Below are positions 1 through 8,560 of a stretch of 64,000 nt of DNA, one piece after another (position 1 is the first letter of the stretch; every line of letters starts with the position of its first letter). The notes below the pieces were generated by a model. It had not been told where the DNA came from. It did no database searches and saw only the letters and a list, made by a program, of their open reading frames with translations. The stretch comes from Lentisphaerae bacterium GWF2_57_35 (GTDB lineage Bacteria > Verrucomicrobiota > Kiritimatiellia > CAIQIC01 > GWF2-57-35). Where the stretch lies: contig MHBK01000027.1 of assembly GCA_001804865.1 (NCBI GenBank), positions 1 to 64,000 of the forward strand. Direction: 5' to 3'. Position numbers and translations under genes: made by a program.

Positions 1-605
1 GCTTTGAGGTAATAGGAGTTGCTGGCGGCAATCCAAATCGGATCGGCCTCGGTTTGGAGGTAGGAATTCGTGCCTAGCCAGATGGCGAAGAGCGGGTCAC
101 TTTCCGCATATACAGGTGTTCCGGTAGCGAAGAGGGCATGGACTTGATTCTTTAGATAATATAGGTTGCTGGCGGACGTCCATAGAGGATCTGCTTCTGT
201 TCGGATGTAGGTGTTAGTTCCCAGCCAAAGGATGAAAAGCGGATCGGTTTCCGTAAACGCGTTAGACGGCAGATTCGTGATGCCAATGCCATTGCCAAAA
301 ATTCCTGAAAGAGCGGTGATGTTACTGACGGCTACGACGGAATGGACCTTGAGCGGCAACAAGTTTTGTTCGTTGGTGATCGACATGCCGGTGGAAGGAT
401 CGATGCCTACAAGTTGTCCGTAGCTTATTCCCAAATGTCTGACTTCGCCCGTATGGCTGGTATTCCATCCTGCTACATCAATTAATCCTACATGGCGAAC
501 GTAATCGTTGCTGACGCTGATGCCGTCCATGAATATTGTCTGAGCCGAAGCAATGGTTGTCGTTAATGCGGAAATCAACATCGCCAAGGCCGGATATCTT
601 TTCAT
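1..605 (-). CDS. Secreted tandem-repeat protein, C-terminus cut by window edge
   Basis: This frame is open from a start codon at 605 to the window edge (201 codons), so the 3' end lies outside. The first ~21 residues (MKRYPALAMLISALTTTIAS, then AQ) are a plausible Sec signal peptide, so the product is probably exported. From about residue 118 a 49-residue (147 nt) repeat begins: an 'ETDPLF..WLGTNTYI' block followed by 'TEADPLW..ASN.YYLK', then a near copy starting 'ESDPLFAIWLGTN'. The N-terminal ~95 residues are not repetitive. A GAGGTAG sequence about 8 nt upstream can serve as ribosome binding site. I do not recognise a named family. Similar D-P-L/W repeats occur in large extracellular or fibre-like proteins of PVC bacteria (family recollection, not a search). 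The gene is likely much longer than what is visible. Confidence 0.75.
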   Translation of the reverse strand, partial: MKRYPALAMLISALTTTIASAQTIFMDGISVSNDYVRHVGLIDVAGWNTSHTGEVRHLGISYGQLVGIDPSTGMSITNEQNLLPLKVHSVVAVSNITALSGIFGNGIGITNLPSNAFTETDPLFILWLGTNTYIRTEADPLWTSASNLYYLKNQVHALFATGTPVYAESDPLFAIWLGTNSYLQTEADPIWIAASNSYYLK

Positions 606-872
606 AGGCAGCTACCTCGCATGCATCTTTTCATCGTACGTGCTTATGGCGGTTACGTATCTGGATAGCGGCTTCACTAATTCGATCGAAGGGCTTTCAA
701 TGCCGGTCAACCTTGTGCGTAAAACTTGGTTAGAAGACATTATAAGATTATGCAATGGCACATGATGAGAATACCCTTACTTTTGTTGCCTGTCAGTATG
801 AATGTGTAGGCAAAACTCTTACATCTTACAGGACTTATCCGGTTAGGCGTGACTTCCAGCAGGGTTCATTAC

Positions 873-3593
873 TCAATAATCAAGTTGAACTTTGATTCGG
901 TAGAATCGGTGTTCGCCGTTGGGGGTATCGGGAACGATTACAGGCGAGCCCGTTCCAACTAAATTATGAAGCAGGATTTGCCATGCGGCGGCGTTCAAGC
1001 TGTCGTTCCATTCGATGGTGTACAGACGCCCAGCTTGAGTTGGAAAGGTTACGGCGGTCGTGCTTCCGTCGTATACGCAATCGCCGGATGAAAAACTCGA
1101 GGAAGTGTCCACGGGGCTGGTGCCGGCGATGTATTCCTCATAATCGGAATAATGGTCTCCGTCGGAATCCTGATCTGCACTTGGCGCCCCGACGTCAAGT
1201 TCGTAGTAATGCTCCCAATCGTCCGGCAGTCCATCCTGATCGGCATCGTCTTCTTCCAAAAGAATCGAAGCAAAGCACGAGTCGCCAATCGTGTAGCCTC
1301 CGTCGGTTTCGAGTGCCAAGGTCAGCTCTTTGACAGATTCGGGAACATTGTTGTCGATGGGGTGCATAAGAATGCACAGGGCATTGCTGCCCGAAGGAAT
1401 AATCACTGAGCCTTGCTGCGAAAGCCCGGGGGTACAGGAGAAATTCGTCGAAGGAGAGGCATTGCCGGTCAAGGAGTAGCGGATGGTCATGGCGCCTTCC
1501 GTATGGTCGCGGAAGAATCTCAGGACGGCCGGGGTTGCGCTTGATTCCGAAATGGGCGAATTTTCTGCGGCCACCCCTACCGTGGGCTTGTCCACCACGA
1601 AGCTCAAGGCGGGATCTCCCTGGAAGTTCAATCCAAACTGGACCCAGCGATAGCTCCCATTGGCGCCGGATTGGCTCACGAAAGCCGCTTTATGCCGGTA
1701 AAACACGTCGCCGGAATTCAGGTAATGGCTCTGAAAGATGAGTTGGAGAAATTTGCGCATGAAGGACGAGGATGTTCCTCCCGTGCTGTAGGAGTCGGCC
1801 GGCGGCGCATCGGGCGACCCCCAGCCGTAACGGCTGCAACCAAAGTACAAAAGAGCGCCTCCGTTTGCGCATCGCAGGAAGCCTTCGCTGAGCGACGGAT
1901 CGGCAACATCAAAACCCCCGGAATTGCAGGCCATCGTATAAACGGTAACGCAAAGCCCCGTCATGGACAGAGCGTGAGTGGCATTGAAAGATCCGCCTTC
2001 AGCCGACCAGGTGGAATTGCCGCCGTGCGTGTCGAAAATCAGGAAATTCCAGCCGTCGTTGAAGTGGGTCTTCAAATTGGCATACGAAGCCGGATAATCG
2101 CCGCCGGTCGCCGAATCCCAACTGGTCAGCGTATCGAAAAGACAGCCGATCTTAGCGGCCTGCCAATTGTAGGCCTGAACACTGTCGCGGAAGGTTCGCC
2201 GAGCCCACATTTCGGCATCGGTGACTTTTGGATGATTTGCGGCCTGGAAGGGCAAATGTCCGTCGTTCATCGCATCCGTCGGCCTTTGGGTGTTGGTATA
2301 GCTATTCCAAAGCAGGACGCCGCCCATGGCGAAATTCTTCACGAGTTGATAAGGAGGCGTTGTTTCATAGGAGATGACTTTGTTGATGTAGTCCGCGGCT
2401 TGTTGAGCCGTGCGTATCGGAATTCGTCCTACAAACACATCCGCGCTCAGGTCGCCTTCGTCATTCAAACTGCTGCCGACATTCGCTTCGCCATAGACGC
2501 CGTCGGCATCGAAATCGTCCCAATTCCCGTCCAGTCCGGCATAGTACAGATCGGTCGGCATGTTGGAGCTCGAGTAGCTTCCGCTCGACACCGCGCAATC
2601 CCGATCGGCCACAATGGTGTTGTCGCCTCCCAGCACGACAAACTCCGTACCTTGGTTGTGCACATAATCGCTAATGCACTGGCGGATTTTTGTTTGGATG
2701 TCGGAACCGCCGGAAGGCCGCGTGCCGTCGTAATGGGCGTCGATCCATTCCACGGACAGAATCTCGCAATGGAACCCATTGTAGGCCGACCGGTGTTGGG
2801 TCAAGGCGGCAAAGGCATTGGTCAGGGATGCCTTGGTAATGACGAGGTAATCGCAGAGGCCGCCGCTCGTCAGCTCGCTTGGAACGTTCTCTTCGGATAC
2901 GACGGGTTCAGCGCCCGGCTGATCCGGGTTGACGACCAACAATTGAACTTGAGACTTGAAAGCGTGGGGAATGGGGGCCGAGATCCTTTTTTGGAGAAGG
3001 GCTTCCTGACGATAACTGACGGTTACCGTAAGGGCTTCAGCCAGGTAGAGCTTTTTCTCGGCGGGGGCATACCGCAACGGATTCAAACGGACCGGCGCCA
3101 TGCTGAAGCCGCGAATTTTCTGTGCCTTGTCTCCCTGCCCCGACCAAGAGGGATAGAGCGCGGTTTGTCCATAAATCTGGGCATTCGCCTCCGCAAAAAC
3201 CACGGCGGCTTCGCTGCGGGGCGCCGGCGGTTGGATGGGATAGGGGACGACATTTTCAGCCGCTAATTGCTCTTGGGTCGGCGTCACTTGCACGTCGATC
3301 ACATCGGCGCCGGCCGGCAGGAGGATGTTGATGTAGCGCACCGGCAAGGCGGGCGCGCCCGGCAGATCCTCCGGAATCTCGCCGTCTTTCAGCTCAATCC
3401 GGTCGAAATTCGCTTCATGAACGATGGTCACGTCCTGCAACTGAAACGAAATAGTTTGGACGACGGTTCCTTGCCCGGGAGGTAGGCGGGCAGCGGCTGC
3501 ATTCTGGGAGGCCTGGGCCATAACAGCGATGAGCAGTACGCCTGCGGCAACTCCAACCATCATTCCCCGGAACGTATCGGCTCGTGATGACAT
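873..3593 (-). CDS. Secreted C25 (gingipain-like) cysteine peptidase
   Basis: 906 residues. An N-terminal hydrophobic signal (residues ~11-30) is followed by a propeptide-like region, a caspase-like peptidase C25 domain (about 245-595) and C-terminal accessory domains. The catalytic pair of the family is visible: His523 in 'FDTHGG' and Cys556 in 'TMACNSGG'. After ~610 comes a Calx-beta/adhesion-like stretch, then an Asp-rich calcium-binding segment ('DADQDGLPDDWE', 'DQDSDGDHYSDYEEY', about 780-830), and finally a 'RLYTIEWNDSLN..W' module common at the ends of secreted PVC proteins, possibly a cell-surface or secretion signal. AAGGAAG just before ATG 3593 supports the start. It probably acts outside the cytoplasm as an endopeptidase. 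Substrate preference (Arg, Lys or other) cannot be read from the sequence. Confidence 0.85.
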   Translation of the reverse strand: MSSRADTFRGMMVGVAAGVLLIAVMAQASQNAAAARLPPGQGTVVQTISFQLQDVTIVHEANFDRIELKDGEIPEDLPGAPALPVRYINILLPAGADVIDVQVTPTQEQLAAENVVPYPIQPPAPRSEAAVVFAEANAQIYGQTALYPSWSGQGDKAQKIRGFSMAPVRLNPLRYAPAEKKLYLAEALTVTVSYRQEALLQKRISAPIPHAFKSQVQLLVVNPDQPGAEPVVSEENVPSELTSGGLCDYLVITKASLTNAFAALTQHRSAYNGFHCEILSVEWIDAHYDGTRPSGGSDIQTKIRQCISDYVHNQGTEFVVLGGDNTIVADRDCAVSSGSYSSSNMPTDLYYAGLDGNWDDFDADGVYGEANVGSSLNDEGDLSADVFVGRIPIRTAQQAADYINKVISYETTPPYQLVKNFAMGGVLLWNSYTNTQRPTDAMNDGHLPFQAANHPKVTDAEMWARRTFRDSVQAYNWQAAKIGCLFDTLTSWDSATGGDYPASYANLKTHFNDGWNFLIFDTHGGNSTWSAEGGSFNATHALSMTGLCVTVYTMACNSGGFDVADPSLSEGFLRCANGGALLYFGCSRYGWGSPDAPPADSYSTGGTSSSFMRKFLQLIFQSHYLNSGDVFYRHKAAFVSQSGANGSYRWVQFGLNFQGDPALSFVVDKPTVGVAAENSPISESSATPAVLRFFRDHTEGAMTIRYSLTGNASPSTNFSCTPGLSQQGSVIIPSGSNALCILMHPIDNNVPESVKELTLALETDGGYTIGDSCFASILLEEDDADQDGLPDDWEHYYELDVGAPSADQDSDGDHYSDYEEYIAGTSPVDTSSSFSSGDCVYDGSTTAVTFPTQAGRLYTIEWNDSLNAAAWQILLHNLVGTGSPVIVPDTPNGEHRFYRIKVQLDY

Positions 3594-3887
3594 AACTTCC
3601 TTGAGTCGTCGGCAACCGCTGCCTGCCTTGGGGCTTGTTTCAGCATAAAAAGTGCCGATATTCTAAGGTCTGAAGCTTTTGGCAGATCAGGGCTCTTTTT
3701 AAGGTTTAATAGGCTGGATTTCCCCGATAGGTTCTCGTTTTCGCAAAGAAAAGTATTCTCCTGAAGGCGGCCCGGCTTCTCCTTGCCCGCAACGCTTCGC
3801 GTAGCGATGCGCAGGCGGGCGAAGACGGGCTTCTGTTACTTTTCGACTTATGGAACGATTTGTGATTAATTCAGGCTTTGAGCGCTT

Positions 3888-4268
3888 ATGAAAACGTACG
3901 GTCACCATATTATTGTCCGGCAGGAGCATCTAAACCAGTACGGCTATCTGTTTGGCGGGCATGTGCTGTCGGTGATTGACGGCCTGGCCTACATTGCCAG
4001 CGTCCGGACCTTTCCGGGGCGGAATTTTGTGACCCGGGCCATTGAGCATGCCGAATTCATGGCGCCGGCGCGACTGGGGGATTTGATCGAATTTCAATTC
4101 GGGGTAGAACGAGTCGGCATAACCTCCGTGGTGGTGCGGGTAAAAATGTTTGTCCGGTGTGGATCGTGCAAGGGGACCGGGAATCTTTCCTTCGATGGAA
4201 AAATAGTCATGGTTTGCGTGGATGCCGAAGGTTGCCCTGTGCCGGTAGAAAGACGGCCTGCGAAGTGA
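3888..4268 (+). CDS. Acyl-CoA thioesterase, hotdog fold (YciA-type)
   Basis: 126 residues, the usual length of small hotdog thioesterases. The motif 'HLNQYGYLFGGHVLSVID' (residues ~14-31) matches the YciA/BFIT active-site helix with its conserved Asn, Gly and Asp. 'ARLGDLIEF' and the following strands complete one 4HBT fold. Expected reaction: hydrolysis of acyl-CoA to free acid and CoA in the cytoplasm, normally as an oligomer. A Cys-x2-Cys in 'RCGSCKG' (about 91-97) is not typical of the family. It is followed after 5 nt by the exonuclease gene, so the two may be co-transcribed. The acyl chain specificity is unknown. Confidence 0.8.
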   Translation: MKTYGHHIIVRQEHLNQYGYLFGGHVLSVIDGLAYIASVRTFPGRNFVTRAIEHAEFMAPARLGDLIEFQFGVERVGITSVVVRVKMFVRCGSCKGTGNLSFDGKIVMVCVDAEGCPVPVERRPAK

Positions 4269-4273
4269 ACGCC

Positions 4274-4915
4274 ATGCTTGCGCGCGAAGCCCGTATTACG
4301 ATCATCGACTTCGAAACGACCGGCGTGGTCCGCCCCCTGCCGAGCGAACCCTGGCAAATCGGAATGGTTTTGATGGAGAATGGGAAAGTCATCCCAAACT
4401 GCTTTTTCACCAGCCTGGTGCGTGTAGGGACGCGTCCGTTCAATCCGCACGCGCCAGGCAAGCATAACGAGCTCCGGGCGGAAATCGAACAGGCGCCCAG
4501 CCTGGCCGCTCTGTGGCCGGCGCTGCGAGCCTGGTTAATTGAACGCCCGCTGGCCGCGCATAACATCGGCACTGAGAAAAAAATCGTGCGGCAATGGGCG
4601 CCTTTTCATCGGTTTGGCCCGTGGATCGACACGCTAAAGCTTGTGCGGCAGGCCTATCCGCAGTTCGCTTCGCATGCCTTGGAGGACATTCTGGCCGAAT
4701 TAAAGCTGCTGACGCAGGTGGAGGCGATGTGCCCCGGCTTGGAAGCGCACGACGCGCTCTTCGATGCCTTCGGCAGCGGCGTTTTATTGGAATATCTTCT
4801 GCAATTGCCGGGGTGGGGGGATGTGACAATAGATGACCTCGTACAAGCACATCCTGCGAAGTTTCATCAGGGTGTGGCCGAAAGACGACGAAATGCTGAA
4901 CGAAGAGCCCTTTGA
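4274..4915 (+). CDS. DnaQ-like DEDD 3'-5' exonuclease
   Basis: 213 residues starting at ATG 4274; an earlier in-frame start would overlap the thioesterase gene deeply. Exonuclease motifs are in order: ExoI 'IIDFETTG' (Asp/Glu metal ligands), ExoII-like 'RPLAAHNIGTEKKI', and ExoIII 'GLEAHDALFDA' with the His-x4-Asp of the DEDDh class. The family hydrolyses single-stranded DNA or RNA from the 3' end using two metal ions. It is a stand-alone protein, not fused to a polymerase, so it could be an accessory proofreader, an oligoribonuclease-like or a repair nuclease. It lies 5 nt after the thioesterase gene. Confidence 0.78.
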   Translation: MLAREARITIIDFETTGVVRPLPSEPWQIGMVLMENGKVIPNCFFTSLVRVGTRPFNPHAPGKHNELRAEIEQAPSLAALWPALRAWLIERPLAAHNIGTEKKIVRQWAPFHRFGPWIDTLKLVRQAYPQFASHALEDILAELKLLTQVEAMCPGLEAHDALFDAFGSGVLLEYLLQLPGWGDVTIDDLVQAHPAKFHQGVAERRRNAERRAL

Positions 4916-4937
4916 GCCGTTCCTGGTCTCTTCGGAG

Positions 4938-4957
4938 CGCGGGCATTCCTGCCCGCG
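4938..4957. repeat. GC-rich hairpin after exonuclease gene
   Basis: An 8-bp perfect stem (CGCGGGCA / TGCCCGCG) with a 4-nt loop, 22 bp downstream of the exonuclease stop. It has no following T-run, so it is not a canonical terminator. It resembles the other GC hairpins at 9323, 14138, 32466, 35650 and 50035. Confidence 0.6.
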
Positions 4958-4968
4958 ATGAGTTATGA

Positions 4969-5107
4969 GGGTGCATCTTGACGCGGCCCCCGCGCATACG
5001 AGTAAGAATCCACGTCCTTACGGACGCGGCTACGTAGCCGCCGGCGTAAGCCGGTGGTTTCTTTTCAGTGCCAGACGTTGAGGAAGGGCCGTGTCAAGAG
5101 GCCCCCC
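4969..5107. repeat. Terminal-inverted-repeat element, copy 1 (139 bp)
   Basis: The left end reads GCATCTTGACGCGGCCCC. The right end, read on the other strand, is CCTCTTGACACGGCCC, so the ends are inverted repeats with a few mismatches. The interior contains the palindrome CGGCTACGTAGCCG (5027-5040) and the hairpin-forming CGGCGTAAGCCG. A near-identical copy lies at 14162-14289 and a solo core at 42360-42391. There is no room for a transposase, so it is MITE- or REP-like. It sits between the exonuclease gene and prfC. Confidence 0.8.
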
Positions 5108-5193
5108 GTTATGGATTTTCCTGAAGAAGACCATTGCTCTTTGCCGTGTAAAACGCTAAATAGTACGCCCCTTTGAGTCCCTTGAGGTGTGGA

Positions 5194-6813
5194 TTGAACA
5201 TTCTTGACGAAATCGAAAAACGACGGACATTCGCGATCATCTCGCATCCCGACGCCGGGAAAACGACGCTGACCGAAAAGTTCCTTCTATATGGCGGCGC
5301 CGTGCAACTGGCCGGGTCGGTGACGGCCCGCAAGAATCAGCGGGCGTCGACCTCCGACTGGATGGAGCTGGAACGCAAGCGAGGCATTTCCGTCAGTTCG
5401 ACGGTCTTGCAGTTCGACTACAACCATTACAAGGTCAACCTGCTGGATACGCCGGGTCACAAGGACTTTTCCGAGGACACCTACCGGGTGCTGACGGCGG
5501 TGGACTCCGTCGTGATGGTGATCGACGCCGCCAAAGGCATCGAAAGCCAGACCCGCAAGCTGTTCGAGGTCTGCCGCCGCCGTTCGATTCCGATTTTTAC
5601 GTTCATGAACAAGCTCGACCGTCCGTCGCGGGACCCGCTTTCGCTGCTCGACGAATTGGAAAGCGTGCTGCAGATTCATGTGTTTCCGATGAATTGGCCG
5701 TTGGGCACGGGTATGGATTTCAAAGGCGTCATCGATCGGCGCGAGCGCAAGGTGCATCTCTTCGAACGGCTGTCCGGCGGGGGCGCTTACCGGGCGCCCG
5801 AGTCTATCGGCGCCATTTCCGATCCGCTCGTCCGGGATCGACTGCCGGAGGAAGCCTACGCCAAGGTGGTGGAGGAACTCGAAATCCTCGATTGCGCGGG
5901 CGGCGATTTTGATCCGGCGGCCGTGCTGGCCGGCGATACGACGCCCGTTTTTTTCGGGAGCGCCCTGAATAATTTCGGCGTCCAGTTGATGCTCGATAAT
6001 TTTTTAAGGTATTCCGCCTTGCCCGGCCCCCGGACGTCGGGCGGAGCGGTCGTGCCCAACGATCACGACTCGTTCTCGGGGTTCATTTTCAAGATTCAGG
6101 CCAACATGGATCCGAATCATCGCGACCGCATTGCCTTCATCCGGGTTTGTTCCGGCAAGTTCGAGCGCGAGATGTTTGTGACCCACAGCCGCACCGGCAA
6201 GAAGGTCAAACTGGCCAGCTCCCACAAGGTCTTTGGGCGCGAACGCGAGACGGTGGACGAGGCTTATCCCGGCGACATCCTGGGCATCGTGGGGCATTCG
6301 GAATTCGGGGTGGGCGACACGCTGACCGCCGATCCCGCGATTCTCTACAACGAAATTCCTCGCTTTACTCCCGAATGCTTCGTTTATCTCTACAATCCGA
6401 ATACCGCGAAATACAAACGCTTCCGCGACGGCGTCGATCAGCTCTTGCAGGAAGGCGTGGTTCAGGAACTTTTTCTCGAGCAGGGCGCGCAGAGCAGCGC
6501 CCGCCTGCTGGCCGCCGTGGGACCGCTGCAATTTGAAGTCGTGCAATATCGCCTGGAAACCGAGTACGGCGCGGAAACGCGCGTGGAACCTACGCCTTGG
6601 AAAGTCCTTCGTTGGATCTCGCCCGCCGTCGGCGAGGAAACGCTGAAAGCCGCGACAGTGCCCACGGGCTGTGCGCTTGTACATACCCGCGAGAATCACT
6701 GGGCCGTTCTGTTCCCGTCCGATTGGGCCATCAACTATTTCGTCGAGAAAAACCCGAAGATCGAAATCTCCGCGCTGCCCTACGAGATGACGTCGGCGGC
6801 GGTGACGAATTAG
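5194..6813 (+). CDS. prfC: Peptide chain release factor 3 (RF3)
   Basis: 539 residues from TTG 5194, which has GAGGTG 4 nt upstream. TTG codons at 5173 and 5182 are alternatives, and there is no ATG near the conserved N-terminus. GTPase motifs are clear: G1 'SHPDAGKTT', G3 'DTPGHKDF' and G4 'NKLD'. The 'KRRTFAIISHPDAGKTTLTE' start and 'RFTPECFVYLYNP' region are diagnostic for RF3 rather than EF-G. The protein recycles RF1/RF2 from the ribosome after peptide release in a GTP-dependent step. Length fits the family (about 525-540). The TIR element lies immediately upstream and may carry or disturb its leader. Confidence 0.95.
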   Translation: MNILDEIEKRRTFAIISHPDAGKTTLTEKFLLYGGAVQLAGSVTARKNQRASTSDWMELERKRGISVSSTVLQFDYNHYKVNLLDTPGHKDFSEDTYRVLTAVDSVVMVIDAAKGIESQTRKLFEVCRRRSIPIFTFMNKLDRPSRDPLSLLDELESVLQIHVFPMNWPLGTGMDFKGVIDRRERKVHLFERLSGGGAYRAPESIGAISDPLVRDRLPEEAYAKVVEELEILDCAGGDFDPAAVLAGDTTPVFFGSALNNFGVQLMLDNFLRYSALPGPRTSGGAVVPNDHDSFSGFIFKIQANMDPNHRDRIAFIRVCSGKFEREMFVTHSRTGKKVKLASSHKVFGRERETVDEAYPGDILGIVGHSEFGVGDTLTADPAILYNEIPRFTPECFVYLYNPNTAKYKRFRDGVDQLLQEGVVQELFLEQGAQSSARLLAAVGPLQFEVVQYRLETEYGAETRVEPTPWKVLRWISPAVGEETLKAATVPTGCALVHTRENHWAVLFPSDWAINYFVEKNPKIEISALPYEMTSAAVTN

Positions 6814-6900
6814 GCAGGGCGAAGGATCGGTCCGCACACGGACGCAATGGCTCTCTTTGTTTTGAGGCTGCGGCCATGTGCGGCCCATTTTCTTCTGAAG

Positions 6901-7323
6901 CTACGGCTGCAGGATTTTCTTCAAGATCTTCTGAGCGCGAGCCGCGTCCTTTTTATTCACACCCATATAGCCCAGGCATTGTTTGGCCATGGTCATGCCG
7001 GAAAATCCAGAAATGTTGATTCCTTCGGAACCCATGGCGCAGGCAATTTTCGCTCCCAGGCCGGCGCGATCCGGTCCGTGGATACGGAAGGAAACCATCT
7101 GTTCGGATTTTTTGATTCCCATCGTTCGAGCCGCTTTGAGCACGGCAGTCCCTTTTACGGGCGCCAGGAAAAAGACCGCTTGGTCTTTCCCTGCGGGCCG
7201 GGCAAAGATGAACTCCAACTGGGCGCCGGCTTTGCTGATCCGTTCGAGCATTTCGCCCAGAGCGCCGGGCTTATCTGCTGCCATCCCCATCCATACATCC
7301 ACTTTTTCTATTTTGAACTGCAT
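6901..7323 (-). CDS. Small regulatory protein with two ACT domains
   Basis: 140 residues made of two tandem ACT folds. The first spans about 3-65 ('VDVWMGMAADKPGALGEML' then 'AGAQLEFIFARP'), the second about 70-138 ('VSFRIHGPDRAGLGAKIACAM' then 'EGINISGFSGM'). ACT domains bind amino acids or other small ligands. Stand-alone double-ACT proteins are usually regulatory, so no enzymatic role is expected. It is convergent with prfC. AGGAGGAGAG just upstream of ATG 7323 is a strong ribosome binding site. The ligand is unknown. Confidence 0.8.
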   Translation of the reverse strand: MQFKIEKVDVWMGMAADKPGALGEMLERISKAGAQLEFIFARPAGKDQAVFFLAPVKGTAVLKAARTMGIKKSEQMVSFRIHGPDRAGLGAKIACAMGSEGINISGFSGMTMAKQCLGYMGVNKKDAARAQKILKKILQP

Positions 7324-7572
7324 GCTCTCCTCCTCGTTTGTGTCGCCTCGGAATCAAGTCGTCTCAGGGGGCAAATTAAACCTTAACCCTTCCTTGCCTT
7401 CGTTCATAGCTTTATCCCCCTTTATGTATCCCTTGCCGTCTTCAATGTTTAATCTTTTGTTCTCTATCTGGCGATGCGACCCCGATGGCCACTCGGCTTG
7501 AGTATAAGCGGCCGGAGAGGGGCTGGAATTAAGAGACTGCTTATGAGTTGGTCTCTTGCTGCTGACCGCGGA

Positions 7573-7651
7573 TTTTTCCAATGGTTGGAAAATGCGCCGG
7601 AATTTTTTCCAATCATTGGAACAGCCAGCGCTAATACCATCCAAACGTTGG
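7573..7651. repeat. Array of three 31-bp-phased CCAAT-ATTGG palindromes
   Basis: The cores are CCAATGGTTGG (7578-7588), CCAATCATTGG (7609-7619) and a degenerate CCAAACGTTGG (7641-7651). The first two are flanked by T-runs on the left and A-runs on the right. Centres are 31 and 32 bp apart, about three helical turns. The same arrangement occurs at 19031-19081 and 56936-57019. Confidence 0.8.
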
Positions 7652-7672
7652 TCTTTAATGTAGGCCGACTCT

Positions 7673-7720
7673 GCCGCGTGAGTCGCAGAGTCGACAACGC
7701 GGCTGGCGTGAGTCGGCGTT
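7673..7720. repeat. GCCGCGTGAGTCGC repeat, copy 1
   Basis: GCCGCGTGAGTCGC (7673-7686) and GCGTGAGTCGGCGTT (7706-7720) are found again, in inverted orientation and closer together, at 17791-17821. This suggests a dispersed intergenic repeat of two half-sites. Its function is unknown. Confidence 0.5.
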
Positions 7721-7721
7721 T

Positions 7722-7859
7722 TTTGGACTTATTCAGCAGAATCCTAATTTAAGGGCTGATAACCACGCCGGACCCGGTCAGTTCTGGACCAAAAACGGCT
7801 TCGCCGCGCTCCTGCAGGTCACCGTCAGACATTGGAACCGGGAACTCGACTCCCTGTGA
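7722..7859 (+). pseudogene. Relic of a protein C-terminus
   Basis: A short open frame without a start ends at TGA 7857. It reads 'NHAGPGQFWTKNGFAALL' then 'QVTVRHWNRELDSL' and stop, which looks like a genuine protein tail rather than random translation. I cannot name the family with confidence; a transposase tail is one possibility. No upstream part of the gene remains. Confidence 0.3.
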
Positions 7860-7984
7860 CGCGTCGCGAAAGAGTCCTTTTCTTTCGTTACTCCGCCGTG
7901 GTAGTCTTTGATCCGCAGGAGAAGCGGTCGGTCGCTTCGATCTTCATAACAAAATCGACAACTAACTACGGAAAGGTAGCCCCC

Positions 7985-8560
7985 ATGAAATGGCGGAGCG
8001 GCGTGTTATTTGTTGTACTCGCGTGTTTGTATCCTTATGTGAACTTTGCACAAATCCCGGAATTGGTCAATTACCAGGGACGTTTGCTGCAGGGCACGAA
8101 TCTGGCTAACGGAGTGGTGGCGCTCGCTTTTCGTTGCTATACAGCTCCCAGCGGAGGTTTGGCCGTTTATTCGGAGACCCAAAGCGTTGTTGTCGTGGAT
8201 GGTTTTTATACGACCCAAATCGGACTGTCCAATGCGATCCCCGGGTCGCTTCGGGCGGCGTTGACCAATACTCCGCTCTATTTGGAGATAGCGATAAACT
8301 CTCAAGCGCTTGCGCCACGCGAGCGGATCGTAGCCGTGAGTTATGCGTGTCTGGCCGGCGGTGTGACGAATAACGCGATTACTTCCGCGATGCTGAGTCC
8401 TAACGCCGTAACAACCGGAAAAATCGCCGCGGGAGCTGTGGGCAGTAACGAGCTGGCGACAAACGCGGTAACGAGTTCGAGTATTGCCAACGGTTCGATC
8501 ACTTCGTCCAAGCTGGCGACGGGCGCGGTCGGATCCGTACAACTGGCCAAGGCCTATTGA
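7985..8560 (+). CDS. Secreted collar-type repeat protein, N-terminal part
   Basis: 191 residues from ATG 7985 (AAAGGTAG seven nt upstream). The signal peptide covers residues 1-22 (MKWRSGVLFVVLACLYPYVN, then FA). The next ~110 residues ('LVNYQGRLLQGTNLANG' onward) resemble the N-terminal module of large secreted proteins of this bacterial group. The last ~60 residues are low-complexity repeats of the type 'AITSAMLSPNAVTTGKIAAG', 'AVGSNELATNAVTSSSIANG', as in phage-fibre or autotransporter stalks. The frame stops at 8560 exactly where a second open frame begins, so the gene is probably broken (see next entry). It is likely exported; its function is not known. Confidence 0.65.
   Translation: MKWRSGVLFVVLACLYPYVNFAQIPELVNYQGRLLQGTNLANGVVALAFRCYTAPSGGLAVYSETQSVVVVDGFYTTQIGLSNAIPGSLRAALTNTPLYLEIAINSQALAPRERIVAVSYACLAGGVTNNAITSAMLSPNAVTTGKIAAGAVGSNELATNAVTSSSIANGSITSSKLATGAVGSVQLAKAY

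Larger units (their letters stand above)
7324..7984. other. 661-bp intergenic region holding repeats and a gene relic
   Basis: No intact gene. It holds three 31-bp-phased palindromes (7573-7651), a repeat of the GCGTGAGTCG family (7673-7720), a probable protein C-terminal relic (7722-7859) and, just before 7985, the ribosome binding site of the next gene. Confidence 0.6.

Noticed and set aside
1671..3266. 531-codon plus-strand open frame
   Set aside because: It is antisense to the C25 peptidase, whose catalytic motifs are on the other strand; the translation has no recognisable domain.
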